DNA of 28,838 nt from Armatimonadota bacterium (GTDB lineage: Bacteria; Sysuimicrobiota; Sysuimicrobiia; Sysuimicrobiales; Kaftiobacteriaceae): NCBI GenBank assembly GCA_020028535.1, contig JAIBHM010000003.1, positions 1-28,838 on the forward strand, in the 5' to 3' direction. A program made the translations under genes and the position numbers. Position 1 is the stretch's first letter. Each line of letters starts with the position of its first letter. Below the pieces are notes generated by a model, which was not told the origin of the DNA, did not search any database, and saw nothing but the letters and a program-made list of their open reading frames with translations. Shown one piece after another: positions 8,219 to 16,489 of the stretch.

Positions 8219-9334
8219 CTATGCCCCTCCTGTCTGGAGGGATAGTCCGGTCTGCTTCACGACTGAGAGCACGCCGCGTGCCGTTCGGTCCCACGTAAAC
8301 GCGCGGGCGTGGGCGAGGCCGCGGCGCGCAAGGTCCGCCCGCAGCCCGGCATCCCCGATGACGCGCCGCAGCTGCGCGGCCAGCGCCTCCACATCCCCCG
8401 GATCCACGCGAATCGCCGCCTCGCCCGCCGCCTCGCGCAGCCCGCCGGCCGTGGACGCGATCACTGGAGCTCCACACGCCATGGCCTCAAGTACGGGCAG
8501 GCCGAATCCCTCATACAAGGACGGGACGACCACCGCGAGCGCGGCAGAATACAGTGCCGGCAGGATTCCCTCGGGCACATAGTCGAGCACCCGAACTCGA
8601 TCTCTCAGCCCCAGGCGGTCAATGCGGGCCGCGACGAGCGGCCAGTAGCGCGGATCCCGGTACCCTGCGACCGCCAGGGTGATCCCCGCGTCGAGCCGGG
8701 CGACTGCCTCAACAAGAACCTGCAAGTTCTTGTGGGGACGGATATTGCCGACAAAGAGCACATAACGCTGCAGCCCGAACCGGGAGGCAACCGCATCGCC
8801 GTCATGTTGCGGACGAAACCTGGTGAAATCCACGCCGGGCGGCACGACCGTTATCCGCTCGGGAGGAATGCGGTAGTGGCGGGCGACGTCGTCCGCCGTC
8901 TGCCGGGAGTCCGCGATGATCGCCCACGATGCGCGGAGGACGGCGGGGACGAAGGCACGGAAGTACCACTGCTGCCGCGGGAAGTCACCGGGGAAGAACA
9001 GCGGCAGCACGTCGTGGACCACCGTGACCTGGCGGCATCCAGGCAGCAGCGGGCCCTCCGGCACCGTATTGACAAGGACGTCGGCCCGGTCCCGGCGAGC
9101 CCGTAACGGTAACATGGTTTGGGTCCAGAGCAACCGGCAGAGATGCCCTCGCCATCCTCGCGAAGGGTCTCCCAACGAGCGAATCCTGCGAGCCGACGGC
9201 AGGTCGTCAGGCCGGCTCGTATACACGATGAGGTCGTCGTGGTGCCGGTGCAGCGCCGCGCACAACTCACGTGCGTAGATGCCGAGCCCCGACGGCCGCC
9301 GATCATAGACTGCGGCGTTCATGACAATACGCAT
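8219..9334 (-). CDS. GT4-family glycosyltransferase
   Basis: This 371-residue GT-B enzyme opens with MRIVMNAAVYDRRPSGLGIYARELC, whose Gly-rich loop is the acceptor-side signature of mannosyl- and rhamnosyltransferases. The C-terminal donor domain has FVGNIRPHKNLQVLVEAVARL and the E-x7-E element YEGFGLPVLEAMACGAPVIAS. An open frame extends about 50 codons further upstream. I place the start at 9334 because the ATG shares one base with the stop of the upstream gene (TGATG), and conserved sequence begins there. It resembles the neighbouring enzyme at 9334-10461, so the two may be tandem duplicates that diverged to add successive residues. Confidence 0.88.
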   Translation of the reverse strand: MRIVMNAAVYDRRPSGLGIYARELCAALHRHHDDLIVYTSRPDDLPSARRIRSLGDPSRGWRGHLCRLLWTQTMLPLRARRDRADVLVNTVPEGPLLPGCRQVTVVHDVLPLFFPGDFPRQQWYFRAFVPAVLRASWAIIADSRQTADDVARHYRIPPERITVVPPGVDFTRFRPQHDGDAVASRFGLQRYVLFVGNIRPHKNLQVLVEAVARLDAGITLAVAGYRDPRYWPLVAARIDRLGLRDRVRVLDYVPEGILPALYSAALAVVVPSLYEGFGLPVLEAMACGAPVIASTAGGLREAAGEAAIRVDPGDVEALAAQLRRVIGDAGLRADLARRGLAHARAFTWDRTARGVLSVVKQTGLSLQTGGA

Positions 9335-10461
9335 CAGCGATCGACGCTGGAAGCGAGCTCCTCCAGTACCGTGAGCACCCGGCGCGCGGATCGATCGTAC
9401 GAGAGCGCCCCGGCGCGCTCCAAACCGAGCACGCGCATGGATTCCAGCAGCGGGCCGTCGCCCAGCACCCGTTCGATCGTGCGTGCCCACGCGGACCCAT
9501 CTGTCGGCGCGACATAGGTGGCAGCCGTCCCGGCGACCTCACGGAGGGCGGGAATGTCCGATGCCACGACCGGAGCCCCGCACGCCATGGCCTCCGCAAC
9601 GGGAATGCCGAACCCCTCGTACAGCGACGGGTAGACGAAGAGGTCCGCGCCGGCATACAGCGAGGGCATCTCTGCGTCCGGGGCATATCCCAGGAACCGC
9701 ACGGTTCCATCCCGGACGAATGGCGCAGCGAGCGCGCGGACCGCGCTCCTCTTCCATCCCGGTGCGCCCACCACGACGAGGTGATAACGGTCTCGAACCT
9801 GCCCCGGCAGCCGGGCCATGGCGTCGAGCAAGGTGACGAGATTCTTGCGCGGTTCGACCGCCCCCACGGTCAGCAGATAGGGCCTGGACAGTTCCCAGCG
9901 GTCCCGAACCCTTCGCCGCGCCTCATCGGGATCACCCGGGACGAACCCATCCCGAACGCCGGGTGGGATGACCGTGATGCCCTCCGGCGCGATTCCCATC
10001 AGGCGTTGCAGGTCATCCGCCACCGTCTGGGAGATCGTCATAACGTGCTGCGCGCGCCGCAGGGATGGCCGCAGGAACATCCGCATGACTGCGTAGTTGC
10101 GCCACTGCATCGTCTGGGGAAACAGCACGGGCACGAGGTCGTACACCGTCAGGGCGGTGGGAATGTCCCGGCGAAGCCCCAGCGGAAGAAGGAAGTGGGC
10201 TCCCCAGAAGAGATCGACGCGATCGCGCGTTAGCAGGCGCGGCGCGTGCAGCTGCAGCCAGAGCGGTCCGGGTTCCAGCAAGCCGGGGCGAACGCGCGCC
10301 CGCCAGCGAGGCCCGTTCGCAGGCAGGTCGATGGGCCGATGGGAGTAGAGAAGGAACTCATGGTCTGATAGCGGAGCGAGGGCCTGGAGCAATGCGTGCA
10401 GGTAATTGCCGATGCCTCCCCGCATTCCCGACAGGGGCCGGGCGTCAACCCCGATTCGCAT
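9334..10461 (-). CDS. GT4-family glycosyltransferase
   Basis: This 375-residue GT-B glycosyltransferase starts MRIGVDARPLSGMRGGIGNYLHAL, again with the Gly-Gly-Ile-Gly acceptor loop. Later blocks are LLTVGAVEPRKNLVTLLDAMARL and YEGFGIPVAEAMACGAPVVASD, with the two donor-binding glutamates. The ATG at 10461 lies inside the last codons of the acetyltransferase gene (17-nt overlap). Earlier in-frame starts exist but would add residues encoded over the neighbouring gene. Together with the downstream enzyme it probably extends the lipid-linked oligosaccharide; the family often uses GDP-mannose or a GDP-deoxysugar, which fits the GDP-sugar genes upstream. Substrate specificity is inferred only. Confidence 0.88.
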   Translation of the reverse strand: MRIGVDARPLSGMRGGIGNYLHALLQALAPLSDHEFLLYSHRPIDLPANGPRWRARVRPGLLEPGPLWLQLHAPRLLTRDRVDLFWGAHFLLPLGLRRDIPTALTVYDLVPVLFPQTMQWRNYAVMRMFLRPSLRRAQHVMTISQTVADDLQRLMGIAPEGITVIPPGVRDGFVPGDPDEARRRVRDRWELSRPYLLTVGAVEPRKNLVTLLDAMARLPGQVRDRYHLVVVGAPGWKRSAVRALAAPFVRDGTVRFLGYAPDAEMPSLYAGADLFVYPSLYEGFGIPVAEAMACGAPVVASDIPALREVAGTAATYVAPTDGSAWARTIERVLGDGPLLESMRVLGLERAGALSYDRSARRVLTVLEELASSVDR

Positions 10462-10963
10462 CCGCACCAGCACCAGCATCATCCGGGGGCGGAGGCGCAG
10501 GTCTCTCGGACCCCAGATCCAGGTAGCCGACGAGCTGGCCTCGTTCCTCAGCATGGAACACATATCCGAGACGGCGATAGAGGCGGAGAGCCGTCTCGTT
10601 GTGCGAATAGACTTTCAACCGGACGCGAGTCGATCCACGCCGGCGGGCGGCCGCGTGCAGGAACTCCATGAGCACACGCGCCAGGCCGCGACTCCGTTCG
10701 CCCGGGTGAACGGCGATGCCCAGGCTTGGCACTTCGTATCCTTCGTCCCACCCGCGCAGCATACCGTAAGCGAGCACGCGCTCTCCATCGACCAGGATGT
10801 AATAAAGATCGTGGCCCGCGGACCGGCACAGCCGCCCGGCTTCCTCGGGCGTGAGCGGATGTGGATGGAATTCGCGCTCATCACCGGCCGCCACGAGCGC
10901 GCGGAAGAACTCGGCCAGCGAGCCATGCCACCGAGGCGCGAGCCGGACGCACTCCAGCGTCAT
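10445..10963 (-). CDS. GNAT-family N-acetyltransferase
   Basis: This 172-residue GNAT acetyltransferase transfers an acetyl group from acetyl-CoA to an amine. The core motif A is visible as SLGIAVHPGERSRGLARVLMEFLHA, with the pyrophosphate-binding R-x-x-G-x-A loop. Motif B follows as VRLKVYSHNETALRLYRRLGYVFHAEERG. The start ATG overlaps the aminotransferase stop by 4 nt (ATGA), so the two are translated together. That coupling suggests the substrate is the 4-amino-sugar nucleotide made by the aminotransferase. Sugar acetyltransferases in such clusters are often left-handed beta-helix proteins, so a GNAT in this slot is less common though known (WecD-like). The C-terminal 20 residues, rich in Pro, Ala and Asp, look unstructured. 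Confidence 0.85.
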   Translation of the reverse strand: MTLECVRLAPRWHGSLAEFFRALVAAGDEREFHPHPLTPEEAGRLCRSAGHDLYYILVDGERVLAYGMLRGWDEGYEVPSLGIAVHPGERSRGLARVLMEFLHAAARRRGSTRVRLKVYSHNETALRLYRRLGYVFHAEERGQLVGYLDLGSERPAPPPPDDAGAGADANRG

Positions 10964-12096
10964 CGCCGGGCTCGTTCTCGGCCCTGATCTCGCGCGCTAC
11001 GGATCGCGGAAGCAACTCGATCGACCTGCTCGCCGGTCAACTGCGAATAGGTGGGGAGGTTCATCCCCATCCCGGCCAGCCGTTCGGTGACCGGGAGCTC
11101 CTCCCCGCGCTCACGGGACTGACGCTCGAATGGCGGCAGACGATGCAGAGGGATGAAAAAGGGTCGCGTCTCGATCCCCTCACGTTCCAGCGCGGCAATC
11201 AGGCCGTCGCGAGTCATTCCATACGTGAGCGGATCCACCGTAATGCAGAACAGCCAGGGCGCCGGCTCCGCCCATGGCGCGACCGGCTGAAATCCGATCC
11301 CCGGGATCTCTTCGAGGCGATCGCGGTATCGGAGGAAAACGCGGCGGCGGCGGTCGAGGATATCGTCGCGCCGCTCGAACTGCGCGCAGAGCATGGCGCA
11401 GGCCACGTTGGTCAAGCGGTAGTTGTACCCCGTGACAGGAAAGAAGTAGCGGCGCTCGGGATCCATCCCCTGCCCTCGCAGGATGCGCAGACGGCGTTCC
11501 AGTGCCGGGTCGTCCACTGCAACGGCGCCCCCCTCCCCGCTCGTGAATATCTTGTTGCCGTAGAAGGAAAAGGTCGCAATCCTGCCGAGGCTGCCGGCCA
11601 CGCGCCCCTTGTAGCGCGCGAGGTGCGCTTCCGCCGCGTCCTCGATCACCCACAGCCGGTGAGCGGCAGCGATCTCGTTGATCGCATCCATGTCCGCGGG
11701 ATGGCCGTAGAGGTGGACCGCAACGATGCCTTTCGTCCTGGCCGTGATCCGCCGCGCAAGCGCAGCAGGATCCAGGCACCATGTGCCGGGATCGACGTCC
11801 ACGAATACCGGCTCGGCGCCGACGTAGCGCACCGCATTTGCCGTCGCCACGTAGGTCAGCGACGGGACCAGGATCTCATCGCCGGGGCCGGCATCCATCG
11901 CCAGCAGGGCCAGATGCAGTGCTGCCGTGCCGTTCGCCACCGAGATCGTGGACCGCACGCCGCAGAGCCCGGCGAACTCCCGCTCGAACCGCGTGACGTA
12001 CTCTCCCGTTGAGGAGATCCAGGAGCTACGGATCGCCCGGCCGACGTAGGCTTCCTCGTTCCCGGAAAGATCCGGCACCGCCAGGGGAATCCGCAT
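10960..12096 (-). CDS. DegT/DnrJ/EryC1 sugar aminotransferase, perosamine-synthase-like
   Basis: This PLP-dependent nucleotide-sugar aminotransferase has 378 residues. Lys182 in SFYGNKIFTSGEGGA is the Schiff-base lysine. The preceding IEDAAEAH (about residues 151-158) holds the Asp that binds the pyridine nitrogen. NGTAALHLALLAM forms the phosphate cup. The FYGNK...TSGEGG variant resembles GDP-perosamine synthases (RfbE/Per), which use GDP-4-keto-6-deoxymannose, the product of the dehydratase encoded at 15473-16441. The ATG at 12096 is chosen because conserved sequence (MRIPLAVPDLSG) begins there, 2 nt after the upstream stop; the longer frame is antisense to the neighbouring gene. Other 4-keto or 3-keto sugars remain possible substrates. 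Confidence 0.9.
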   Translation of the reverse strand: MRIPLAVPDLSGNEEAYVGRAIRSSWISSTGEYVTRFEREFAGLCGVRSTISVANGTAALHLALLAMDAGPGDEILVPSLTYVATANAVRYVGAEPVFVDVDPGTWCLDPAALARRITARTKGIVAVHLYGHPADMDAINEIAAAHRLWVIEDAAEAHLARYKGRVAGSLGRIATFSFYGNKIFTSGEGGAVAVDDPALERRLRILRGQGMDPERRYFFPVTGYNYRLTNVACAMLCAQFERRDDILDRRRRVFLRYRDRLEEIPGIGFQPVAPWAEPAPWLFCITVDPLTYGMTRDGLIAALEREGIETRPFFIPLHRLPPFERQSRERGEELPVTERLAGMGMNLPTYSQLTGEQVDRVASAIRSARDQGRERARR

Positions 12097-12098
12097 CC

Positions 12099-13313
12099 CT
12101 ACTTGTTCCCGTCCGCCGCTGCGGTCAGCACGCGCATGTATTCTTCGGCGGCCTGGCGCCACGTCCGTATGCGCAGGCGCCCCACCTGATCGCGGGCCAG
12201 AGACCGCCACTCGTCGTAGTGACGATCGAGTTCCTCGAGCCGCGACGCAAGCTGCGCAGGATCGGCCGGATCGAACCAGAGCACGCGGCCGCCCACCTGT
12301 TCCATCTGCTCCCGCAGCACCGGGATATCTGCGCAGAGGACCGGGATTCCCGAGAGGACGGCCTCCATCACAGGGAAACTGCCGCCGCCTTCCAGCCGCG
12401 TGGGCATCACCACCGCCCATGCGCCGGCGAGGAGCAGATCGTACGTATCGTCCGCGACCAACCCAAGAGGGATGATTGAGGTTCCGATATGCAGCCCCGC
12501 CGCCTCGGCCGCGGAGCGCAGGGAGCGGGCCCGGGCCTCACCCGGTGGAAGGTTCGATCCGTAGCCGGTCAACACCAGGGGTACGCCCCCACGCCATCGT
12601 CCCATCGCGGTAAAGAGCACCTCGTGATTCTTGTGCGAAGACGTATTCGCGGGGCAGAGGAGGTATCGCCCCCGGAGCCACGGCCAGTGAGGTTGAACCC
12701 CGGCCGGATCGGGCGGTTTGACATGCGTCCATCCGACGCGGACCAGTGTAAAGCGCGTGGGACGGATGTGCAGCGCATCCGCAAGCACCCCCAGCGTGGC
12801 GTTCGAGCTCACGACGATTTTCGCACTCGAGGCCATCCAGCCCTCAACCGTCGCCCGCTCGTCGCGCAGTTGACTCTTGGCAACGAGTCCCGGCCAGATG
12901 AATACGATCGCATCATGGAAGGAGCCCACGATAGACTGCCGATCCCCCTTTGGCAGCCGGTGCCGGTGAAGCCACGGGAACCAGGCGACGTCACAGTCCC
13001 GAAGAACGGACTCGGGGACGTCATAGTACCACCGCGCAAACCCCAAGAAACGCTTGACCCGCTCAAGTCCGGGAATGCGCAGCCTCCGGGTGGCAGGGAC
13101 CGCGCGCCAGTACGCGCGGGGGGCGATGCCTCGCACCGGGACTTCCAGACCCTCTCTGCGGAAGATCCCGGCGTACACCCGCAACGCCTGCCCATGACTG
13201 ACCAGCTCGAAGCGATGTTCGGGAGCAAAGTCTTGCAGCGATCGGACAAGTTCGGTGGTAAACCGCACACCGCCACCCGGATTGGCCTGATAGTCGACGA
13301 CTCGGATCTTCAT
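12099..13313 (-). CDS. GT4-family glycosyltransferase
   Basis: This 404-residue GT-B glycosyltransferase is more divergent than its neighbours. It starts MKIRVVDYQANPGGGVRFTTELVRSL, keeping the Gly-rich acceptor loop. CDVAWFPWLHRHRLP lies in the N-domain and LCPANTSSHKNHEVLFTAMGRW in the donor domain. The acidic pair occurs in TRLEGGGSFPVMEAVLSGIPVLCADIP, one residue longer between the glutamates than in the other three enzymes. The start ATG overlaps the flippase stop by 4 nt (ATGA). The earlier in-frame extension reads into the flippase gene and is rejected. It probably acts on a late residue of the repeat unit; no substrate can be named. Confidence 0.86.
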   Translation of the reverse strand: MKIRVVDYQANPGGGVRFTTELVRSLQDFAPEHRFELVSHGQALRVYAGIFRREGLEVPVRGIAPRAYWRAVPATRRLRIPGLERVKRFLGFARWYYDVPESVLRDCDVAWFPWLHRHRLPKGDRQSIVGSFHDAIVFIWPGLVAKSQLRDERATVEGWMASSAKIVVSSNATLGVLADALHIRPTRFTLVRVGWTHVKPPDPAGVQPHWPWLRGRYLLCPANTSSHKNHEVLFTAMGRWRGGVPLVLTGYGSNLPPGEARARSLRSAAEAAGLHIGTSIIPLGLVADDTYDLLLAGAWAVVMPTRLEGGGSFPVMEAVLSGIPVLCADIPVLREQMEQVGGRVLWFDPADPAQLASRLEELDRHYDEWRSLARDQVGRLRIRTWRQAAEEYMRVLTAAADGNK

Positions 13314-14674
13314 GGATGCCGGCGCGGCGAGAGGATCGATCGCGTCAGCAGGGGAAACAGCCACGTCCACCCGATGACCGTCGTGAACGTTGCCGCGGCG
13401 AGGACCCCCAGCACGCCAAAGCGGGGAGACAACCACAACGTCAGCAGGATCGTCACGATCCCGTTGCCGGCCACGAGGCCGACCTGGACCCAGATCCGGT
13501 CAAGGACCGTGAGCAGCTCGGAGTGTGCAGTGACCCACGCGCCGGCGACGATGTGCGCCCCGAGCACAGCCCACAGGGCGGAGGAAAAACGCATGTCATC
13601 ACGCTGGAGCCAGAGTCCCAGCAATTGGTTTCCCGCCAGGATCAAGACCGCAGCGAAGGCCATAGCCAGGCTCACGCGCGCAACCACCATGCGCCTGAAG
13701 CCTTCCTGCACCCACGGCCGGTCTCCCCGCTCCATCGCCTCGCGGTACGCAGGGAAGAACGCGCTCGTGGTGAAGATGACGAGCCCCGAGAAGATCTGCA
13801 CGATCCTGATGATCACGGCGTATTCCGCCGTCGTAGCGAGCGTTGACGTGTGCGTGAGGATGAAGAGCTGGCTCTGATTGACCATCAACGCGCCGAGCTG
13901 GTACGCGCAGAGAGGGACGGACGTGCGGGAGATCCTCTGCCATGCGCGGCGCGAAACGTGCGCGGCGAGCGCGCGCAGACCCGGCGTCTCCTCCCGCAGC
14001 AGCAGGAGAAGGTTGCTCAGGCCGACCGCCGCCACGGCGCCATACACGACGCCGATCAGCGCCGGCAGAGTCAGCCGGATGCGGACGGACAGCCACACCA
14101 TGAGCAGCGTCGCGCCGGAGGTGATCGTCGCAAAGACGTTGGCGACGTACGCGCGCTGCAACCCGGCATACGCGGCCGGCACGACGACCAGTGGGATGCC
14201 GAGGAGAACGGCGAGGACCGCGGCGATCACAGCCCATCGCACCTCAGCAGATGGAATGTGCCCCGCCGCGCCAAAGACGGCATCCCACGGCACGCGCCCG
14301 GCAACGATCGCAAACACGATCCCAGCCATTGTCGCTACCGTGGCCAGCACCGCAAGCCCTGTGGCTACATAACCCATTGCGGTGCGGCGCTCTCCTCGCC
14401 CGTTCGCCTCCGAGATGGCGTTGACCAGGCCGCCGGCGATTCCCAACTCGAGGAGGCTGAGCCAGACAACGGTCCCCGTGATCGCCGAGTACAGACCGAA
14501 GCGCTCTTTCCCCAGGTAGGACAGGAGCAGCGGAGCCGTGAGCACACCCACGGCCGCCCCCACGCCCCGTCCGACCACGCCCGAAGCAACAGACAGCGCC
14601 ACGCGGCGATAGCGCTCCCGCGCGCGGCCTTCTGGAGTGGATGTGTCCTGAGATCTCAAGAGTGCGTGCGCCAT
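13310..14674 (-). CDS. Wzx-like lipid-linked oligosaccharide flippase (MOP superfamily)
   Basis: This 454-residue polytopic membrane protein has about 12-14 hydrophobic helices and a short charged N-terminal tail, as expected for polysaccharide flippases of the MOP superfamily. Helix 1-2 (VGRGVGAAVGVLTAPLLLSYLGKERFGLYSAIT) matches the usual opening of Wzx/RfbX proteins, with the LG.ERFGLY turn between helices. It would move the undecaprenyl-linked oligosaccharide to the outer face of the cytoplasmic membrane. It sits between a methyltransferase gene (3 nt upstream) and a glycosyltransferase gene (4-nt overlap), so it is part of the same operon. Together with a WbaP-type initiator and Wzy_C-family proteins it completes a Wzx/Wzy-like export route. 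Confidence 0.88.
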   Translation of the reverse strand: MAHALLRSQDTSTPEGRARERYRRVALSVASGVVGRGVGAAVGVLTAPLLLSYLGKERFGLYSAITGTVVWLSLLELGIAGGLVNAISEANGRGERRTAMGYVATGLAVLATVATMAGIVFAIVAGRVPWDAVFGAAGHIPSAEVRWAVIAAVLAVLLGIPLVVVPAAYAGLQRAYVANVFATITSGATLLMVWLSVRIRLTLPALIGVVYGAVAAVGLSNLLLLLREETPGLRALAAHVSRRAWQRISRTSVPLCAYQLGALMVNQSQLFILTHTSTLATTAEYAVIIRIVQIFSGLVIFTTSAFFPAYREAMERGDRPWVQEGFRRMVVARVSLAMAFAAVLILAGNQLLGLWLQRDDMRFSSALWAVLGAHIVAGAWVTAHSELLTVLDRIWVQVGLVAGNGIVTILLTLWLSPRFGVLGVLAAATFTTVIGWTWLFPLLTRSILSPRRHP

Positions 14675-14677
14675 GGG

Positions 14678-15466
14678 CTAGGCGAGCCGGACGGCCACCC
14701 CCACCCCGGGAGGATAGTGCGTGTACTCGAAAAAGCGAAAGTTGCCGAACTCCTGCCCGACGGCCCGCCACACGCCGAGGAGATCGCCCCACCCGTGCGG
14801 GTCAGGTCCGCGCTCAGCCATCAACGCCGAGCGACCTACTCGGGTGAGATCGGGGGCGATGTCGTCGAATACGACCGCCCCGCCGACCGCGCAATGGGGA
14901 ACGACGTCGCGCAGGTCCTGATAGGCCCCGAGGAGAGAATGGTCTCCATCGACTGTGATGAGATCGAACAGAGCCGGACGACCGCGCCGCCACCGCTGCA
15001 CACGCATCCGGTCGAGAAGCGAGCCCCTTCTGTGGCCGAAGAAGGCGGGAAGGGTGCGGTGGCTATCCCCGTCGACGAAATGCACCTGCCGGGCGTATCC
15101 GACCTTTCGCAACTCCGATTGGACAAAGGCGGGGCCGGGATTGGATACCCCGGCATATTCCGGTATCCAGAGGTCAAAGCCGCAAATCTCCACGTTTGGA
15201 CACCGCGCCGCGACCATCGCCATGGAGAGACCGCGGCGTACGCCGACCTCCAGGTATGCCCTCGGCCGCAACTCGCGGGCGAGCCACGCTAGCGCGGCCC
15301 GCAACTCCACCGCTCCGGCGGTGACCTGTTCGAAGATGGTCGTGGTCCACTTTGGGTCTTCGGTCAGCGCGCCCAGCACCGTCGCCACGAACCTGCGGTT
15401 CTCCGGCTCCGCCATGGCCCCGAACAGCACGGCCCCGTGCGCGACCGTCTTCACGTCGATCGCCAT
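14678..15466 (-). CDS. Class I SAM-dependent methyltransferase
   Basis: This 262-residue protein has a class I methyltransferase core of the Methyltransf_24 kind. The SAM-binding Gly-rich strand reads YLEVGVRRGLSMAMVAARCP (about residues 91-110), followed by an acidic residue in ICGFDLWIPEY. A second acidic motif, LITVDGDHSLLGAYQDL, and a third, GGAVVFDDIAPD, complete the pattern. The DGDH element is typical of metal-dependent O-methyltransferase-like enzymes in cell-wall and cephalosporin-hydroxylase-related groups. It lies 6 nt after the dehydratase gene and 3 nt before the flippase gene. The likely role is O-methylation of a sugar in the glycan, possibly as a cap; this is inference from context. 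Confidence 0.83.
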   Translation of the reverse strand: MAIDVKTVAHGAVLFGAMAEPENRRFVATVLGALTEDPKWTTTIFEQVTAGAVELRAALAWLARELRPRAYLEVGVRRGLSMAMVAARCPNVEICGFDLWIPEYAGVSNPGPAFVQSELRKVGYARQVHFVDGDSHRTLPAFFGHRRGSLLDRMRVQRWRRGRPALFDLITVDGDHSLLGAYQDLRDVVPHCAVGGAVVFDDIAPDLTRVGRSALMAERGPDPHGWGDLLGVWRAVGQEFGNFRFFEYTHYPPGVGVAVRLA

Positions 15467-15472
15467 AGCCGC

Positions 15473-16441
15473 TCAGACGCGCGAGCGCCAGTAACTCAGA
15501 CTGTCCTGCAGAGTCTGCTCGAACGGAATGCGGGGCTCCCAGCCGGTCAGGCGTCGGAATTTCGTGCTGTCCCCGACCAGCACGGGCACATCCGACGGAC
15601 GCAGGCGTTGCGGATCGGTCTGCGCGGTGATACCCCGATGACTCGACAGCGCCAGCAGCATTGACAGCACGTCGGCGATCTTATGACCCTTCCCATAGCT
15701 AATGTTGTACACTTCGCCCGGCTCGCATCGCTCCGCGGCGATCCAATACGCTCGCACGACGTCGCGCACGTCACTGAAGTCGCGGATCGCGTCCAGGTTG
15801 CCCACAGAAACCGCCGGCGGCCGCTGCTCCCGTTCGATCTCCGCAATCTGCTTGCAAAAGTTGCTGATTACAAACACCTCGCCGCGTCTCGGGCCTTCGT
15901 GATTGAAGGCGCGCGTGCGGATGGTGCGGATCCGGAACGATTCGAAGTACTGGTAGGCCATGTAATCCTGGGCCACTTTGGAGACGGCGTAGGGTGAGAG
16001 CGGATTGAGCGGCGCCGTTTCCGTGATCGGCAGGTGCTCCTTGCTCACCCTGCCGTACTCCTCAGACGAGCCCGCCACGTGGACGATCGGATCGTAGCCG
16101 CTTGGCCGCAGCCGCTTTACGGCCTCCAGCAAATTGCATTGCCCCACGACATTCGTGTGGAACGTCTCTGCGGGAGAATCCCATGAGGCCGGGATGTAGC
16201 TCTGCGCCGCCAGGTGGAAGATGCGGTCGGGTTTGACGTTCTCGATCACCCGGTACATGTTGTGCGCGTCGGTGATGTCGCACTCGTGGAATGATACCTT
16301 GCCGCTGAGGTGGTCGGCCGCGTCTTCTTTGCTGCGCCACCGGCGCGTCCCGTGGATCTCGATGTCGGGATCGTGGGCGAGGATGAAGTCTGCCAGGTGG
16401 CTCCCGGCGAATCCGGTGATTCCGGTGATGAGCACTCTCAC
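15473..16441 (-). CDS. gmd: NAD(P)-dependent sugar dehydratase, GDP-mannose 4,6-dehydratase-like
   Basis: This extended short-chain dehydrogenase/reductase acts on a nucleotide sugar. The cofactor loop GITGFAGSHL (residues 7-16) has the GxxGxxG pattern. The catalytic residues fall in AGSSEEYGRV (Ser125/Ser126 and Glu127) and YAVSK (Tyr151, Lys155). The segment TRAFNHEGPRRGEVFVISNF matches the GDP-mannose 4,6-dehydratase/reductase subgroup, which makes GDP-4-keto-6-deoxy-D-mannose. At 322 residues it is shorter than classical Gmd (about 370), so a GDP-6-deoxy-mannose reductase (Rmd) is a real alternative. A dehydratase is favoured because the SSEEYG block keeps the acidic residue and a matching aminotransferase is nearby. 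It is the first gene of the sugar-assembly part of the operon. Confidence 0.82.
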   Translation of the reverse strand: MRVLITGITGFAGSHLADFILAHDPDIEIHGTRRWRSKEDAADHLSGKVSFHECDITDAHNMYRVIENVKPDRIFHLAAQSYIPASWDSPAETFHTNVVGQCNLLEAVKRLRPSGYDPIVHVAGSSEEYGRVSKEHLPITETAPLNPLSPYAVSKVAQDYMAYQYFESFRIRTIRTRAFNHEGPRRGEVFVISNFCKQIAEIEREQRPPAVSVGNLDAIRDFSDVRDVVRAYWIAAERCEPGEVYNISYGKGHKIADVLSMLLALSSHRGITAQTDPQRLRPSDVPVLVGDSTKFRRLTGWEPRIPFEQTLQDSLSYWRSRV

Positions 16442-16489
16442 GTAGGCGCTCCTTTTCGTCGTCTCTATACTGCCCCTGAAATGACGGTC

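Noticed and set aside
12489..15292. Long plus-strand frames opposite the glycosyltransferase, flippase and methyltransferase genes
   Set aside because: Shadow frames of high-GC coding sequence, with low-complexity composition and no ribosome sites or domains.
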